DNA of 32,434 nt from Deltaproteobacteria bacterium (GTDB lineage Bacteria > Myxococcota > Myxococcia > Myxococcales > UBA5297): assembly GCA_016218885.1 (NCBI GenBank), contig JACRCT010001023.1, positions 1 to 32,434 of the forward strand, read 5' to 3'. A program made the translations under genes and the position numbers. The notes under the pieces are model-generated. The model saw only the letters and a list, made by a program, of their open reading frames with translations. It made no database searches and was not told the origin of the DNA. This document shows, one piece after another, positions 15,732 through 23,947 of the stretch (position 1 is its first letter; each line of letters starts with the position of its first letter).

Positions 15732-17012
15732 ATGAGACGCCATGGCGCAGCAGGCAACGCCACGAAAGTGCCCCGCGTCTCCTCGCTGCATCTCTGCGCC
15801 CTGGCAGCGCTTGCATTCACCATTCTGGCGTGCCCGGCGACCGGACCCGCTGACTCGGGAACGGTGCTCGTGCTCGACGCCACCACACCTTCGGGGCCCG
15901 ATGCCAGTAAGCCTGGAGGACTCGACGCCCGCGCGGATCCAGGACCGGACGCCGGAGCAGGACCGGGACTCGACGCCGGCACACCCTCAGGACCTGACGC
16001 CAGCCCGGAACCGCGATCTGACGCCAGCGCGGAGCCGGGATCGGACGCCAACACGGATCCAGGACTGGACGCCAGCATCTCTCCGGGACCCGACGCCGGC
16101 GCTGCATCTGAGGACATACCTGGCGGCGGCACCATCCTTTTCCGGGAGAACTTCGATGACCGGAGCTTCGCAGCGCGGGGCTGGTATGACGCCCCAGGGG
16201 GCACCCTCAGCGCCACGGAGCATGCTCCCGGCAGCGCGAGCTCATTTCAATGCGATTTTGCAGCGGGGGCCACCCGATGCACCGGCGGCGTTCCTGGGCG
16301 TCACAAGTTCCCCGCCACCGAAAGCATCTATTTGAGCTTCCACATCAAATTCAGCTCCAACTGGGTCGGCTCGGGGAGGCCCTATCATCCCCACATGCTG
16401 CATTTCTTGACTGACATCGACGGCGACTACCCGGGTTACGCCAATACGCACCTCACCACCTATACCGAAGTCGTCTGGGACGGAGCCTCCGGAGCTGGCA
16501 CCGCCATGCTGGGGCTCCAGGACACCCTCAACGTCGACCCGCGTTGCGTGCTTCTCAATAACGATTCGTTCCAGGGCTGCAATGGGGACTTCGACGGCTT
16601 CCCATTCACCGAGAATCGCTCCGTGTGCTCCTGTAATGGCATCGTCGGCGACCTCGATGGCCGAGACTGCTTCTCCATCGGCTCCAATGCCTGGTACAGC
16701 GCGCGTTCCTGGAACCATAGGCGGGCATTCACCGATGCCCCAGGCGTCAATGAAAAGACCGCCTGGCACTTCGTGGAGGTCTATTTCCAGATGAACTCCG
16801 TCCAGAACGGCGTGGGAGTGCCCGACGGAAAGATGCGCTGGATCCAGGACGGCAAGGTTCTTCACTCCTACGATCACATCCTTCTGCGCACCGGGGCTCA
16901 CGCCAATGCGAGGTTCGTGCAGCATGGCTTCGCCCCCTACATCGGCGACGGCTCCCCCACCGCCCAGACCTTCTGGATCGACGACCTCACCGTCGCCACA
17001 GCACGACCCTGA
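15732..17012 (+). CDS. Lipoprotein with octapeptide-repeat linker and ConA-like jelly-roll domain
   Basis: This 426-aa protein has a signal peptide and a good lipobox (ILAC, Cys34). Residues 49-120 are nine tandem octapeptides of the form D-A-x-x-x-P-G-x, a flexible spacer. The domain from about 130 to 426 is beta-rich. It starts with ILFRENFDDRSFAARGWYD and ends with FWIDDLTVATARP, and its middle has WHFVEVYFQMNSVQ plus a WIQDGKV strand. That order fits a concanavalin-like jelly roll as in some polysaccharide lyases and glucan-binding proteins; I cannot assign catalysis. Eight Cys in the domain suggest disulfides. I chose ATG 15732, with GGAG 8 nt upstream, because the frame before it is a shadow of the divergent operon. 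Likely surface carbohydrate binding or cleavage. Confidence 0.8.
   Translation: MRRHGAAGNATKVPRVSSLHLCALAALAFTILACPATGPADSGTVLVLDATTPSGPDASKPGGLDARADPGPDAGAGPGLDAGTPSGPDASPEPRSDASAEPGSDANTDPGLDASISPGPDAGAASEDIPGGGTILFRENFDDRSFAARGWYDAPGGTLSATEHAPGSASSFQCDFAAGATRCTGGVPGRHKFPATESIYLSFHIKFSSNWVGSGRPYHPHMLHFLTDIDGDYPGYANTHLTTYTEVVWDGASGAGTAMLGLQDTLNVDPRCVLLNNDSFQGCNGDFDGFPFTENRSVCSCNGIVGDLDGRDCFSIGSNAWYSARSWNHRRAFTDAPGVNEKTAWHFVEVYFQMNSVQNGVGVPDGKMRWIQDGKVLHSYDHILLRTGAHANARFVQHGFAPYIGDGSPTAQTFWIDDLTVATARP
15876..16091 (+). repeat. 24-nt tandem repeat encoding nine DA octapeptides
   Basis: Nine in-frame units of 24 nt encode octapeptides starting with Asp-Ala, usually with Pro at position 6. The units differ in the third to eighth residues, so they diverged under selection to keep DA and Pro. 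The array is inside the lipoprotein gene and forms its linker. Confidence 0.9.
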
Positions 17013-17050
17013 GCCCCTGAGGGGAGCCCCGCGGCCGAGGGCCCGACTCC

Positions 17051-17074
17051 GCTCCCACGCCGCGCGGCGGGAGC
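17051..17074 (+). terminator. Terminator-like hairpin after the jelly-roll lipoprotein
   Basis: GCTCCC (17051-17056) pairs with GGGAGC (17069-17074), and the inside of the loop has a further GCC/GGC stem. A small CCCC/GGGG hairpin lies at 17014-17024. There is no T-run. It sits 38 nt after the stop. Confidence 0.45.
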
Positions 17075-17233
17075 TACGCTCGGGGTGACCGGATTCCAGC
17101 GCCTCGAACATCGGGAGCGACTCGACCTCTGGCGGCTCGCCAGCTCGACCGACCGATCGTGCTATAGGATCTCCTCCGCGGCTCAGAGGTCGGCTCTCGA
17201 GACGCGATCGCCTTCCAAGCCTCAGGAAGTCCC

Positions 17234-18757
17234 TTGAACCTGGGTCGCTACGAGCTCTGCGAGAAGCTGTCCACGGGAGGCATGGGAGAAGTCTTCCGCG
17301 CCCGCATCCACGGGGCCGAGGGGTTCAAGCGCGACGTCGCGATCAAGCGCATCCACCCGCACCTCTCCGCCAAGGCCCGGCATCGCGAGATGTTCGTGCG
17401 TGAGGCCAAGCTCCTGGCCACGCTGAGCCACCCGAACATCGTCCAGGTCTACGAGCTGGCCAGCGACGGCGCGGAGCTCTTCATCGTCATGCAGTACGTC
17501 CACGGGGCGGATCTCGCCCGCTTGATCCCCAGTGGCGTGGGTATGGCGCCCGAGCAGGTGGCGGTGATCGCCCGCGATGTCCTCGCCGGGCTCGAGTTCG
17601 CGCACGGCCGGTGCGACGAGACCGGCCAGCCGCTCGGGATAGTCCATCGCGACCTCACCCCCGACAACCTCCTCGTGGATCTGCTTGGGACTGCCAAGCT
17701 ATGCGACTTTGGCGTGGCCCGTGTAGCGGAGGGGACCGGCACCAAGGTCGGCGAGATTCGGGGCAAGCTCTCGTACATGGCGCCCGAGCAGGTGCTAGGG
17801 CTGCCCGCAGACCCGCGGACCGATCTCTTCGCGTTGGGGGCGGTTCTCTACGAGGCGCTGACGGGGAAACGGCTCTTGAGAGACCAGCTCCCCCCAGAGC
17901 AGATCAGCCTTCTGCGCGAGGTCGCAAACCCGCTCGAACGATGCCCCCTCGACTCGGTGCCACGGAAGCTCGCCGATGCGATCTGGCCGGCGCTGTGTTG
18001 GGACCCGAGCCGCCGCTATCCGAGCGCTGCCACCTTCCGCGAGGAGCTCGAGAAGTACGTCGTGACCTTCAACGCCTTCGAGGCCAGGGCGAGGTTGACC
18101 GAAAAGGTTCGCGAGGCGGTCCGACCGTTGCCGGGGCACGGCGAGCAGCCTCCACCGCAGCGCACCTCACGGATGAGCAGCGACAGCCTGCGACCAGGAC
18201 TGACGCTCGCTCCGGGCAAGGAAGGCGGCGCGGTGCCCATCTCGGGGACGAGTGACGTCGAGGAGATCTGCACCCAGCCCCTCTGCGTGGGGCCGCAGGA
18301 GTCCGGGTTCGCCGAAAAGTCGGGCGACGTCGAAGAGATCCGCACCCAGCCCCTCTGGATGGGGCCGCAGAAGTCCGGGTTGCCAGGGGGAACGAGCGAG
18401 GTCGAGGAGATCCGCACCCAGCCCCTCTGCGTAGGGCCGCAGGAGTCCCGGTCTCCAGGCGGGACGACCGAGGCCGAGGAGATTCCCACCCTGCTCCTCG
18501 CCGCTGGGTCGCGGGATTCCAGGTTCCCGGGGACTCGAGTCCCGAAATCGTCGAAGCGGCGATGGCTCGTCGGTGCAGCAGGGTTCCTCGCCGCCGCCTG
18601 CGCAGCCCTCGCCGCGCACTTCTGGCAGAACGGCCTGTCGCTCAACTCGACCGCTCCTCGAGCCGAGCCGGCGAGCCGGGCGGAGCCGCCCCCGCCCGGC
18701 GAGCGGGACGAAGGTGCGGCTTCCAGTCATCCGGAGCGACCACCACGAGCTCCCTGA
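17234..18757 (+). CDS. Membrane-anchored Ser/Thr protein kinase with Thr-x-x-Leu repeats
   Basis: This is a 507-aa Hanks-type kinase. The kinase domain (about 5-275) has K38 in VAIKRI, the glycine loop TGGMGEVF, HRDLTPDN (D140, N145), DFG (D158) and APEQ. The HRD loop has Thr instead of the usual Lys after HRDL, a variant seen in other myxobacterial kinases. Between the kinase and the membrane helix (about 441-463) lie four 24-residue repeats (341-436), each with one Thr (347, 371, 395, 419) followed by Leu at +3. The C-terminus is a short Pro/Glu-rich extracytoplasmic tail. The start is TTG 17234, after AGGAAG. A GTGCTATAGGAT motif about 70 nt upstream may be its promoter. The FHA/sigma-54 activator gene follows after 193 nt. 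Confidence 0.9.
   Translation: MNLGRYELCEKLSTGGMGEVFRARIHGAEGFKRDVAIKRIHPHLSAKARHREMFVREAKLLATLSHPNIVQVYELASDGAELFIVMQYVHGADLARLIPSGVGMAPEQVAVIARDVLAGLEFAHGRCDETGQPLGIVHRDLTPDNLLVDLLGTAKLCDFGVARVAEGTGTKVGEIRGKLSYMAPEQVLGLPADPRTDLFALGAVLYEALTGKRLLRDQLPPEQISLLREVANPLERCPLDSVPRKLADAIWPALCWDPSRRYPSAATFREELEKYVVTFNAFEARARLTEKVREAVRPLPGHGEQPPPQRTSRMSSDSLRPGLTLAPGKEGGAVPISGTSDVEEICTQPLCVGPQESGFAEKSGDVEEIRTQPLWMGPQKSGLPGGTSEVEEIRTQPLCVGPQESRSPGGTTEAEEIPTLLLAAGSRDSRFPGTRVPKSSKRRWLVGAAGFLAAACAALAAHFWQNGLSLNSTAPRAEPASRAEPPPPGERDEGAASSHPERPPRAP
18254..18541 (+). repeat. Four 72-nt in-frame repeats in the kinase juxtamembrane region
   Basis: Units begin at 18254, 18326, 18398 and 18470, exactly 72 nt apart. 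The protein consensus has (D/E)-x-EEI-x-T-Q-P-L near its start. Three copies are close; the fourth is diverged (EEIPTLLL) but keeps Thr and Leu in register. They lie on the cytoplasmic side, between the catalytic domain and the membrane helix. Confidence 0.95.
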
Positions 18758-18933
18758 CAGGAGCGAGCGTCCACGGCGGCCCCAGTCGACTCCTCGTTGC
18801 CGGCCGGGCGGCATCGGGTCCCCGAGCTGCGCGCTGCGGGCGGGCTGAAGCGTGTCTCCGGCTCGAGTCAAGGACGGAGAAGCGATACGGCCCTTCGTCG
18901 AGCTCGAGCCCTGATTCGCCGGCACGATCTCGG

Positions 18934-18950
18934 TGATAGGCTGAGGCCCC
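18934..18950 (+). promoter_or_regulatory. Extended -10 promoter next to the FHA activator start
   Basis: TG-A-TAGGCT ends 8 nt before ATG 18951 (hexamer 18937-18942). A weak GAGG lies 4 nt before the ATG. This suggests that the activator has its own promoter in addition to possible read-through from the kinase. Confidence 0.4.
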
Positions 18951-20297
18951 ATGCCGCCTGAGCCCACCGGTTTGCCAGCCCCGACTGACATCATTGGCGC
19001 AGACTCGAGCCGCCTTCCTGGCGTTCACCTCCGGGTCGTCGAAGGAGAGCGAGAAGACGTTGGACGCTCGGTCTTCGCCAAGGCCGGGACCCTGCGCGTC
19101 GGCAAGGACCCGAGCTGCGATCTCATGCTGCACGACTCGACCGTCTCCCGGCAGCACGTGGAGCTGGCCATCCTCGAGGACGGCATCCGCGTTCGCGACC
19201 TGGGGAGCACCAACGGCACCTTCTATCTGGGCCAGCGCCTGGTGGAGGCGATCGTCCGCCCGGGCGCGCGGATCACGCTTGGCCGTACGTCCCTCGACTT
19301 GCTGCCGGGCAATGAAGGGGGCCAGGCCCGGCTGGAGTCAGAGAGGGAGAGCTATGGAGCGCTCATCGGCTCCAGCCAGCCGATGCGCCGGCTCTATGCG
19401 CAGCTCGAGCGGCTGGAAGGCAGCGAGGCCTCAGTTCTCATCAGCGGCGAGAGCGGGACGGGCAAGGAGCTCGCAGCCCGGGCGATCCACGAGGGCAGCG
19501 CCCGGAAGGGCCGGCCGCTGGTCGTCGTCGACTGCGGGAACCTGCAGAAGGAGCTCGTCGGCTCGGCGCTGTTCGGCCACCACAAGGGCGCCTTCACCGG
19601 AGCGATCGCCGACCAGATGGGCGCCTTCGAGGCGGCCCATGGCGGCACCATCTTCCTCGACGAGATAGGCGAGCTCCCCGCGGACATGCAACCGCGGCTC
19701 CTGCGGGTCCTGGAGACCGGCGAGATCACGCGCATCGGAGAGACGCGCCCGATTCGAGTCGATGTGCGGGTCCTGGCCGCCACCAACCGTGACCTGTTCC
19801 AGGAGTCCAGCGCGGGTCGCTTCCGGGTCGATCTCTACTATCGCCTGGCGGTCATCCATCTGACCCTGCCGCCCCTGAGGGAGCGGCGCGAGGACATCCC
19901 GGCGATCATCGAGCGCATGGTGCGCCAGGCTGGAGGTGACCCGAAGGCCTTCCCGCAGGCCGCGCGCGAGTTCATGCTGCGCTACGACTGGCTGGGCAAC
20001 GCGCGGGAGCTGCGCAACGCGGTGCAGCGGATCCTGGTTCTGGGTACGAGCGGTCTGGAAGGGTTGGAGCAGGAGCGCGCCGAGCCGCAGGCGGGTCCGG
20101 GGCCGAACCTGACCCTGCCGTTTCACGAAGCCAAGCGCCAGGTCATCGAGGACTTCGAGTCCGCCTACCTGAAGAACCTCCTGGAGAAGGCGCAAGGCAA
20201 CATCTCGAGAGCGGCCCGCTCGGCGGGGATCGATCGCAAGCACCTGCGCGACTTGCTGCGGCTGCGCAAGCTCTACGTCGGCAAGGATGACGACTAG
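18951..20297 (+). CDS. FHA-domain sigma-54-dependent transcription activator
   Basis: This 448-aa protein has an FHA domain (about 25-118) with the phosphothreonine-binding residues R49-x-G51, S66-R67-x-H69 and N88 in STNGT. It then has a sigma-54-interacting AAA+ domain (about 138-365) and a C-terminal Fis-type helix-turn-helix (about 400-440, QGNISRAARSAGIDRKHLRD). The AAA+ domain has Walker A GESGTGKE (166-173), GAFTGA (213-218) for sigma-54 contact and Walker B IFLDE (234-238). It should activate sigma-54 promoters, with the FHA domain replacing the usual receiver, so activity depends on Ser/Thr phosphorylation. The kinase immediately upstream is the natural candidate partner. Target promoters are not visible in this window. 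Confidence 0.95.
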   Translation: MPPEPTGLPAPTDIIGADSSRLPGVHLRVVEGEREDVGRSVFAKAGTLRVGKDPSCDLMLHDSTVSRQHVELAILEDGIRVRDLGSTNGTFYLGQRLVEAIVRPGARITLGRTSLDLLPGNEGGQARLESERESYGALIGSSQPMRRLYAQLERLEGSEASVLISGESGTGKELAARAIHEGSARKGRPLVVVDCGNLQKELVGSALFGHHKGAFTGAIADQMGAFEAAHGGTIFLDEIGELPADMQPRLLRVLETGEITRIGETRPIRVDVRVLAATNRDLFQESSAGRFRVDLYYRLAVIHLTLPPLRERREDIPAIIERMVRQAGGDPKAFPQAAREFMLRYDWLGNARELRNAVQRILVLGTSGLEGLEQERAEPQAGPGPNLTLPFHEAKRQVIEDFESAYLKNLLEKAQGNISRAARSAGIDRKHLRDLLRLRKLYVGKDDD

Positions 20298-20322
20298 GCT
20301 GGGAGGAGTTGGTCACTCCAGC
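20298..20322 (+). terminator. Terminator-like hairpin after the FHA activator
   Basis: GCTGGGAG and CTCCAGC pair with a one-base bulge around a 10-nt loop directly after the TAG stop. There is no T-run. Confidence 0.4.
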
Positions 20323-20531
20323 CCCCACCGCCTGGTGACTCCACGCCCCATCTTTGCGCAGGCGAGCTCCCCGGAGGGCTCGTCCGCGTGAATGTGCGCG
20401 GAAGTGAAGTGAAGGCTGATGAGCCCAGGCTTCACCCGCGTCGTGCCTGGCCGCAGAATCACGGGACGAATTGTCCGGCACGACGACTGCAGCTTCGCCA
20501 GGACTCACACTGGGCACCAGCGGAGGTGGTC

Positions 20532-21062
20532 ATGCGAAGCTCAATGGTCGGTTGCCTCATGCTCACGTTGTTGGAATGCGGGTTCTTGGTCGGGGTCGGC
20601 TGCGAGATGGGACTAAGGGAGGACAGTCTGTTTGCGGATGAGTCGGCCGCTCTCAGCGCGGATCAGATGCCTGCGTGCGAGGCAGCAGGTAAGGCCTTCG
20701 TCTGCCATGTCCCGCCTGGGAACCCAGCCGCCGCGCACAACATCTGCGTCGGCAAGCCGGCCGTGAGCGCACACCTGAAGCACGGCGACACGCTCGGCGC
20801 ATGCGCTGGAACCGGAGACGCAGACCACGGCGTCCCGGCCGACCCTGGCGAGCCCACGGATCCTGATGAGCCTGGTACTCCTGGCGACGTCGGTGAGCCC
20901 TCCGACCTCGGTGGCGACGAAGAGGGCAGTCCAGAAGCCCAAGATGGAACCGACCCCCATATCCCGACCTGCCAGCCAGTCGCGAGCGCCTGTGCTACGG
21001 AGTCCGACTGCTGCGACTTCCTCACCTGTCTCCATGCGGTCTGCGTCAGCAGCCCGAATTGA
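20532..21062 (+). CDS. Secreted cysteine-rich protein with CHxPPGNP motif and knottin-like C-terminus
   Basis: This 176-aa protein has an N-terminal signal (about 1-24; Cys24 could be lipidated but the lipobox is poor). Residues 49-91 hold a His/Cys-rich motif: CHVPPGNP, then HNICVGKPAV, HLKHGDTLGAC. I have seen this motif as a recurring element in exported bacterial proteins, but I know no function. A Pro/Asp/Glu/Gly-rich linker follows (92-145). The last 30 residues have six Cys spaced C-x6-C-x5-CC-x4-C-x4-C, the framework of inhibitor-cystine-knot peptides. I chose ATG 20532 with GGAGGTGG just upstream. It stands alone between the FHA activator and the convergent 904-aa gene; its role is unknown. 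Confidence 0.75.
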   Translation: MRSSMVGCLMLTLLECGFLVGVGCEMGLREDSLFADESAALSADQMPACEAAGKAFVCHVPPGNPAAAHNICVGKPAVSAHLKHGDTLGACAGTGDADHGVPADPGEPTDPDEPGTPGDVGEPSDLGGDEEGSPEAQDGTDPHIPTCQPVASACATESDCCDFLTCLHAVCVSSPN

Positions 21063-21176
21063 GCTTGCACCGCCAAGCCGTCACTCCTTCAAGGCGGGGC
21101 GGCTCCTCGGCTGAGAGCGCGGAGGAGTCGGCGGTCGGCGACACGTATCCGCCTAGCCGTGGTGGGGAGCAGCGCG

Positions 21177-21203
21177 GCGCGGCCACCCGCAGACCGGCCG
21201 CGC
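21177..21203 (-). terminator. Terminator hairpin after the 904-aa gene
   Basis: A perfect 8-bp all-GC stem (GCGCGGCC/GGCCGCGC) with an 11-nt loop starts 2 nt beyond the reverse-strand stop. It may also stop transcription from the convergent cysteine-rich gene. No T-run follows. Confidence 0.55.
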
Positions 21204-21205
21204 AG

Positions 21206-23920
21206 CTAGAGGTCGTAGAGCGAGATGTTCTTGCCGAAGGAGAGGGCCCACCAGGCGCGGCCGTGGTTGTCGCGCTCGAGCGGCGAGTAACCCGCGTGGA
21301 TTAGAACGGACCAGTCGAGCTCGGCTCCGAAGACCAGGCCCAGCCCGGCGCTCCAGCTCAGGATGGGCCCGAGGTCGGGTTCGCTGTGATCGGCCTGCCA
21401 CGCCAGCGCTCTTCCCACGTCGAAGACAGCAGCCTCGCCCCGCACCCCGAGATAGCGGTCAAGCCGCACGTCGCCTCCGATGCCGATGGGGATCGACGGC
21501 GCGATCGCCATCTTGTCCGCGAACTGCTCAGTGTGAAGGATCCCGAACGAGGGCTGGAACCGCAGCGCTACGTAGAGCCCCTTGTAGGCCCCCAGGTTCC
21601 TGGCCCGCTGGTTCGCGGTGGCGACCGAGAGCGCGGTCTTGATCGCGGCCTTCGCCGTGTCCTTGGCTTTCTGCTCGTCGCCGGGGGCCGAGTCGAGCAT
21701 GGCTGCCACGGCGCCGATGACCGCGAAGAAGGGGCTCTCCTGAGAGCCGGGGCCCGCCACCATCGCGCCGAGGCCGACGATGGCCTCGGACCAGCTCCGC
21801 TTGGCCACGCCTTGGGCGAAGCTGGTGAGCAGGACTTGCTGGCGGTCGGCCTCGATGGGGCCAGCCAGCTTGGCGCGCAGGACGTTGAGCCGATGTTGCA
21901 CGGACGCTGCGCTCTCGACTGCCTGCTGCGTTGCTTTCCGCAGCTCGATCTGCTTCTCCGCGAGGGTTACGCCGCTGAGCGTCACTTTCACTGCCAGGTT
22001 CTGCGTTGCGGAGGGTTTGAGCAGCCCTTCGATGCCGGGCACATCCAATCCGTCGCGGGACTGGAGGCGCTTTTCGAGATCGGCGGCGAACGTCAACCCT
22101 TGGCTGCTCGTGATGGACGCCTTGGCGTGAGCCAGCAGAATCCGCTCGGCCTGCTCAGCGAAGGCCTGCGAGGCCGTGCGTAGAGCGTTTCCCGCCTGCT
22201 CCTTTGCGCGAGTAGACCGCGCCAAGAGATCTGCGTCGACGCTCCCGACTGCTTTCAGGGAATTCTCGGCATCCTGGCTCGCGCGCTCCGCATCGCGTGC
22301 GTAGTCCAGGCTCTTCACCAGTGAGGTTATGCTCGCCATCTCTGCGGAAATCGTCTCCGCCTTCTCCGACAGGGCCTCCACGACCTTCTCGCGGAGGGGC
22401 TCAGGAAGTGCGATGGGCGGCGCGCCTTCGAGACAGACCTGGAAGGCCGTGAGCTCTGAGCTGGGGCACAAGAGCACGCGGCGTGACTCCAGGAGCATGC
22501 TCACCGTCGCGAGAGCCCGCTCCGCCGGAGGGGTCGCGTCCTCGACCGCGCGCTGGAGGTTCTCGGCGAGTGTGCCGGCACCCCTCCAGGCCTTGATGGT
22601 CGAGCGCAGGCGCGCCCAGTTGTTGACCAGGAGGAACCGGTCGGCTGCGACGAGCCGATCCTGCAGCGCGCGCGCATCGCACCCGGCCTCGGCGTAGCAC
22701 TGGGCCGCGAGCGCGACGACCGTACCGAGCACCGTCAGGCCATCGACGGGGCCATCGGAGTTGGTGGGGTAGACCGGGCTGCCCTGGAGCTCGTCGCGGA
22801 GAAGCCGCGCCCAGCGAGCGACCGCCAGCCGGTCATCGGCCTCTGCCGACCCGAGGATGGTGCCCGTCAGGATGTCGCTGAGGCTCGCGTCGAGGCCGAG
22901 GAGCAGGCGGCGGTGGGATGTGGTCTCTGGTGGAGCGGCCAGTGCGAATGCGTTGGTCACTCCGTCGGCCAGCACCGCACGGGCGAGCTCCTTCGCCACG
23001 ACCGCGAGCGCGTGGCTCGGGCCCACGCCTTTCAGGACGGCCTTGGTGCGAGGGAACTGGAGCGGCTTGAGGAGGTCGAGCCACTCGCTCAGCATCTCCG
23101 ACACCTTCTGACTCACCTTGTCGGATACGAACTCAGCGATGGCTTCTGCGACGATCTGGACTGTCTGCTCGGCCGCCTGCTCGAAGCCGCCGCCCAGCAG
23201 CGACCTCCTGCCATTCAGGTCCCGCCCTCCCGCGGCACCGCCGTGGGACGTCGCCAGGGCCTCGAGCGCCTTGCTGGGGCTGCGCAGGCGCGTGGGCCAG
23301 AGGGACAGGGTGGCGGCGCTATCGTTGGCGTCGCTCTTGAGCTTGAGGGAGAAGGCCCCGAAGGAGCTCTTGCTCTCCTTTTCCCCAACGAGCCCGCAAA
23401 CCTCGTCTGTGGCGTGGGCGTAGTTGCACTGCCATCTCTTGCTCCCAACTTCCTGAGCGGCGAGCTGCCACGACAGGTCCTTCCAATGCTGGTCCATCGG
23501 GTTGCGCAGCGGCACGCTCGACACGCCGATGACCCAAAGCCCAGGAGGCAGGATGACCTGCTTGACGAGCTTCTCGTCGACCAACGGATCCCAGACGATT
23601 TCCCGGCTTTCCCCCCGGGCGGACGTGAGGGTAACGGTCAGGCGGGTCGGGGGCTTTCGCGAGAGGAGGAGGTTGAGCAGATGGTGGCTGTTGGTGTCAG
23701 AGGGCTCGCCTGTGGCGTCGATGCCGCGCCCGCAGAGCCAGGGAGCGTCTTTCGGGGCCGAAAACGAATAGGACACCAGCCGGGTGGCGAATCTGCAGCT
23801 GAAGTCCTGGCCGTAGCCGGCGACGACCGAACCTTTGGAGGATTCCTCCGCGCCTGCCTTGCCGCAGAAGACGGCCAGGACGCCGGCGGCCGCCATGGTT
23901 GCCACGGTGTTTCTCTTCAC
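21206..23920 (-). CDS. Exported 904-aa protein with long helical region and barrel-like C-terminus
   Basis: I do not recognise this family. The start GTG 23920 follows AAGGGAGGG, and residues 1-24 form a clear signal peptide (MKRN... ending GAEE). Residues about 35-210 are beta-rich with a few Cys. From about 235 to 760 it is mostly helical, with Ala/Glu/Lys/Ser-rich stretches that may form coiled coils (for example around 520-680). The last 110 residues look like short amphipathic strands ending in an aromatic Tyr-Asp-Leu, as in outer-membrane barrels or surface-anchored tails. It lies 27 nt after the VWA-trypsin gene and is probably co-transcribed, so the two exported proteins may work together. 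Function unknown. Confidence 0.78.
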   Translation of the reverse strand: MKRNTVATMAAAGVLAVFCGKAGAEESSKGSVVAGYGQDFSCRFATRLVSYSFSAPKDAPWLCGRGIDATGEPSDTNSHHLLNLLLSRKPPTRLTVTLTSARGESREIVWDPLVDEKLVKQVILPPGLWVIGVSSVPLRNPMDQHWKDLSWQLAAQEVGSKRWQCNYAHATDEVCGLVGEKESKSSFGAFSLKLKSDANDSAATLSLWPTRLRSPSKALEALATSHGGAAGGRDLNGRRSLLGGGFEQAAEQTVQIVAEAIAEFVSDKVSQKVSEMLSEWLDLLKPLQFPRTKAVLKGVGPSHALAVVAKELARAVLADGVTNAFALAAPPETTSHRRLLLGLDASLSDILTGTILGSAEADDRLAVARWARLLRDELQGSPVYPTNSDGPVDGLTVLGTVVALAAQCYAEAGCDARALQDRLVAADRFLLVNNWARLRSTIKAWRGAGTLAENLQRAVEDATPPAERALATVSMLLESRRVLLCPSSELTAFQVCLEGAPPIALPEPLREKVVEALSEKAETISAEMASITSLVKSLDYARDAERASQDAENSLKAVGSVDADLLARSTRAKEQAGNALRTASQAFAEQAERILLAHAKASITSSQGLTFAADLEKRLQSRDGLDVPGIEGLLKPSATQNLAVKVTLSGVTLAEKQIELRKATQQAVESAASVQHRLNVLRAKLAGPIEADRQQVLLTSFAQGVAKRSWSEAIVGLGAMVAGPGSQESPFFAVIGAVAAMLDSAPGDEQKAKDTAKAAIKTALSVATANQRARNLGAYKGLYVALRFQPSFGILHTEQFADKMAIAPSIPIGIGGDVRLDRYLGVRGEAAVFDVGRALAWQADHSEPDLGPILSWSAGLGLVFGAELDWSVLIHAGYSPLERDNHGRAWWALSFGKNISLYDL

Positions 23921-23947
23921 GGGCCCTCCCTTGGATTGGTGTTCCAG

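Noticed and set aside
15876-16091. 24-nt periodic array as a CRISPR
   Set aside because: The units are contiguous, vary throughout and are in frame inside a gene. No invariant repeats or spacers are present.
18254-18541. 72-nt periodic array as a CRISPR or mobile element
   Set aside because: It lies in frame inside the kinase, with no separate spacers or ends.
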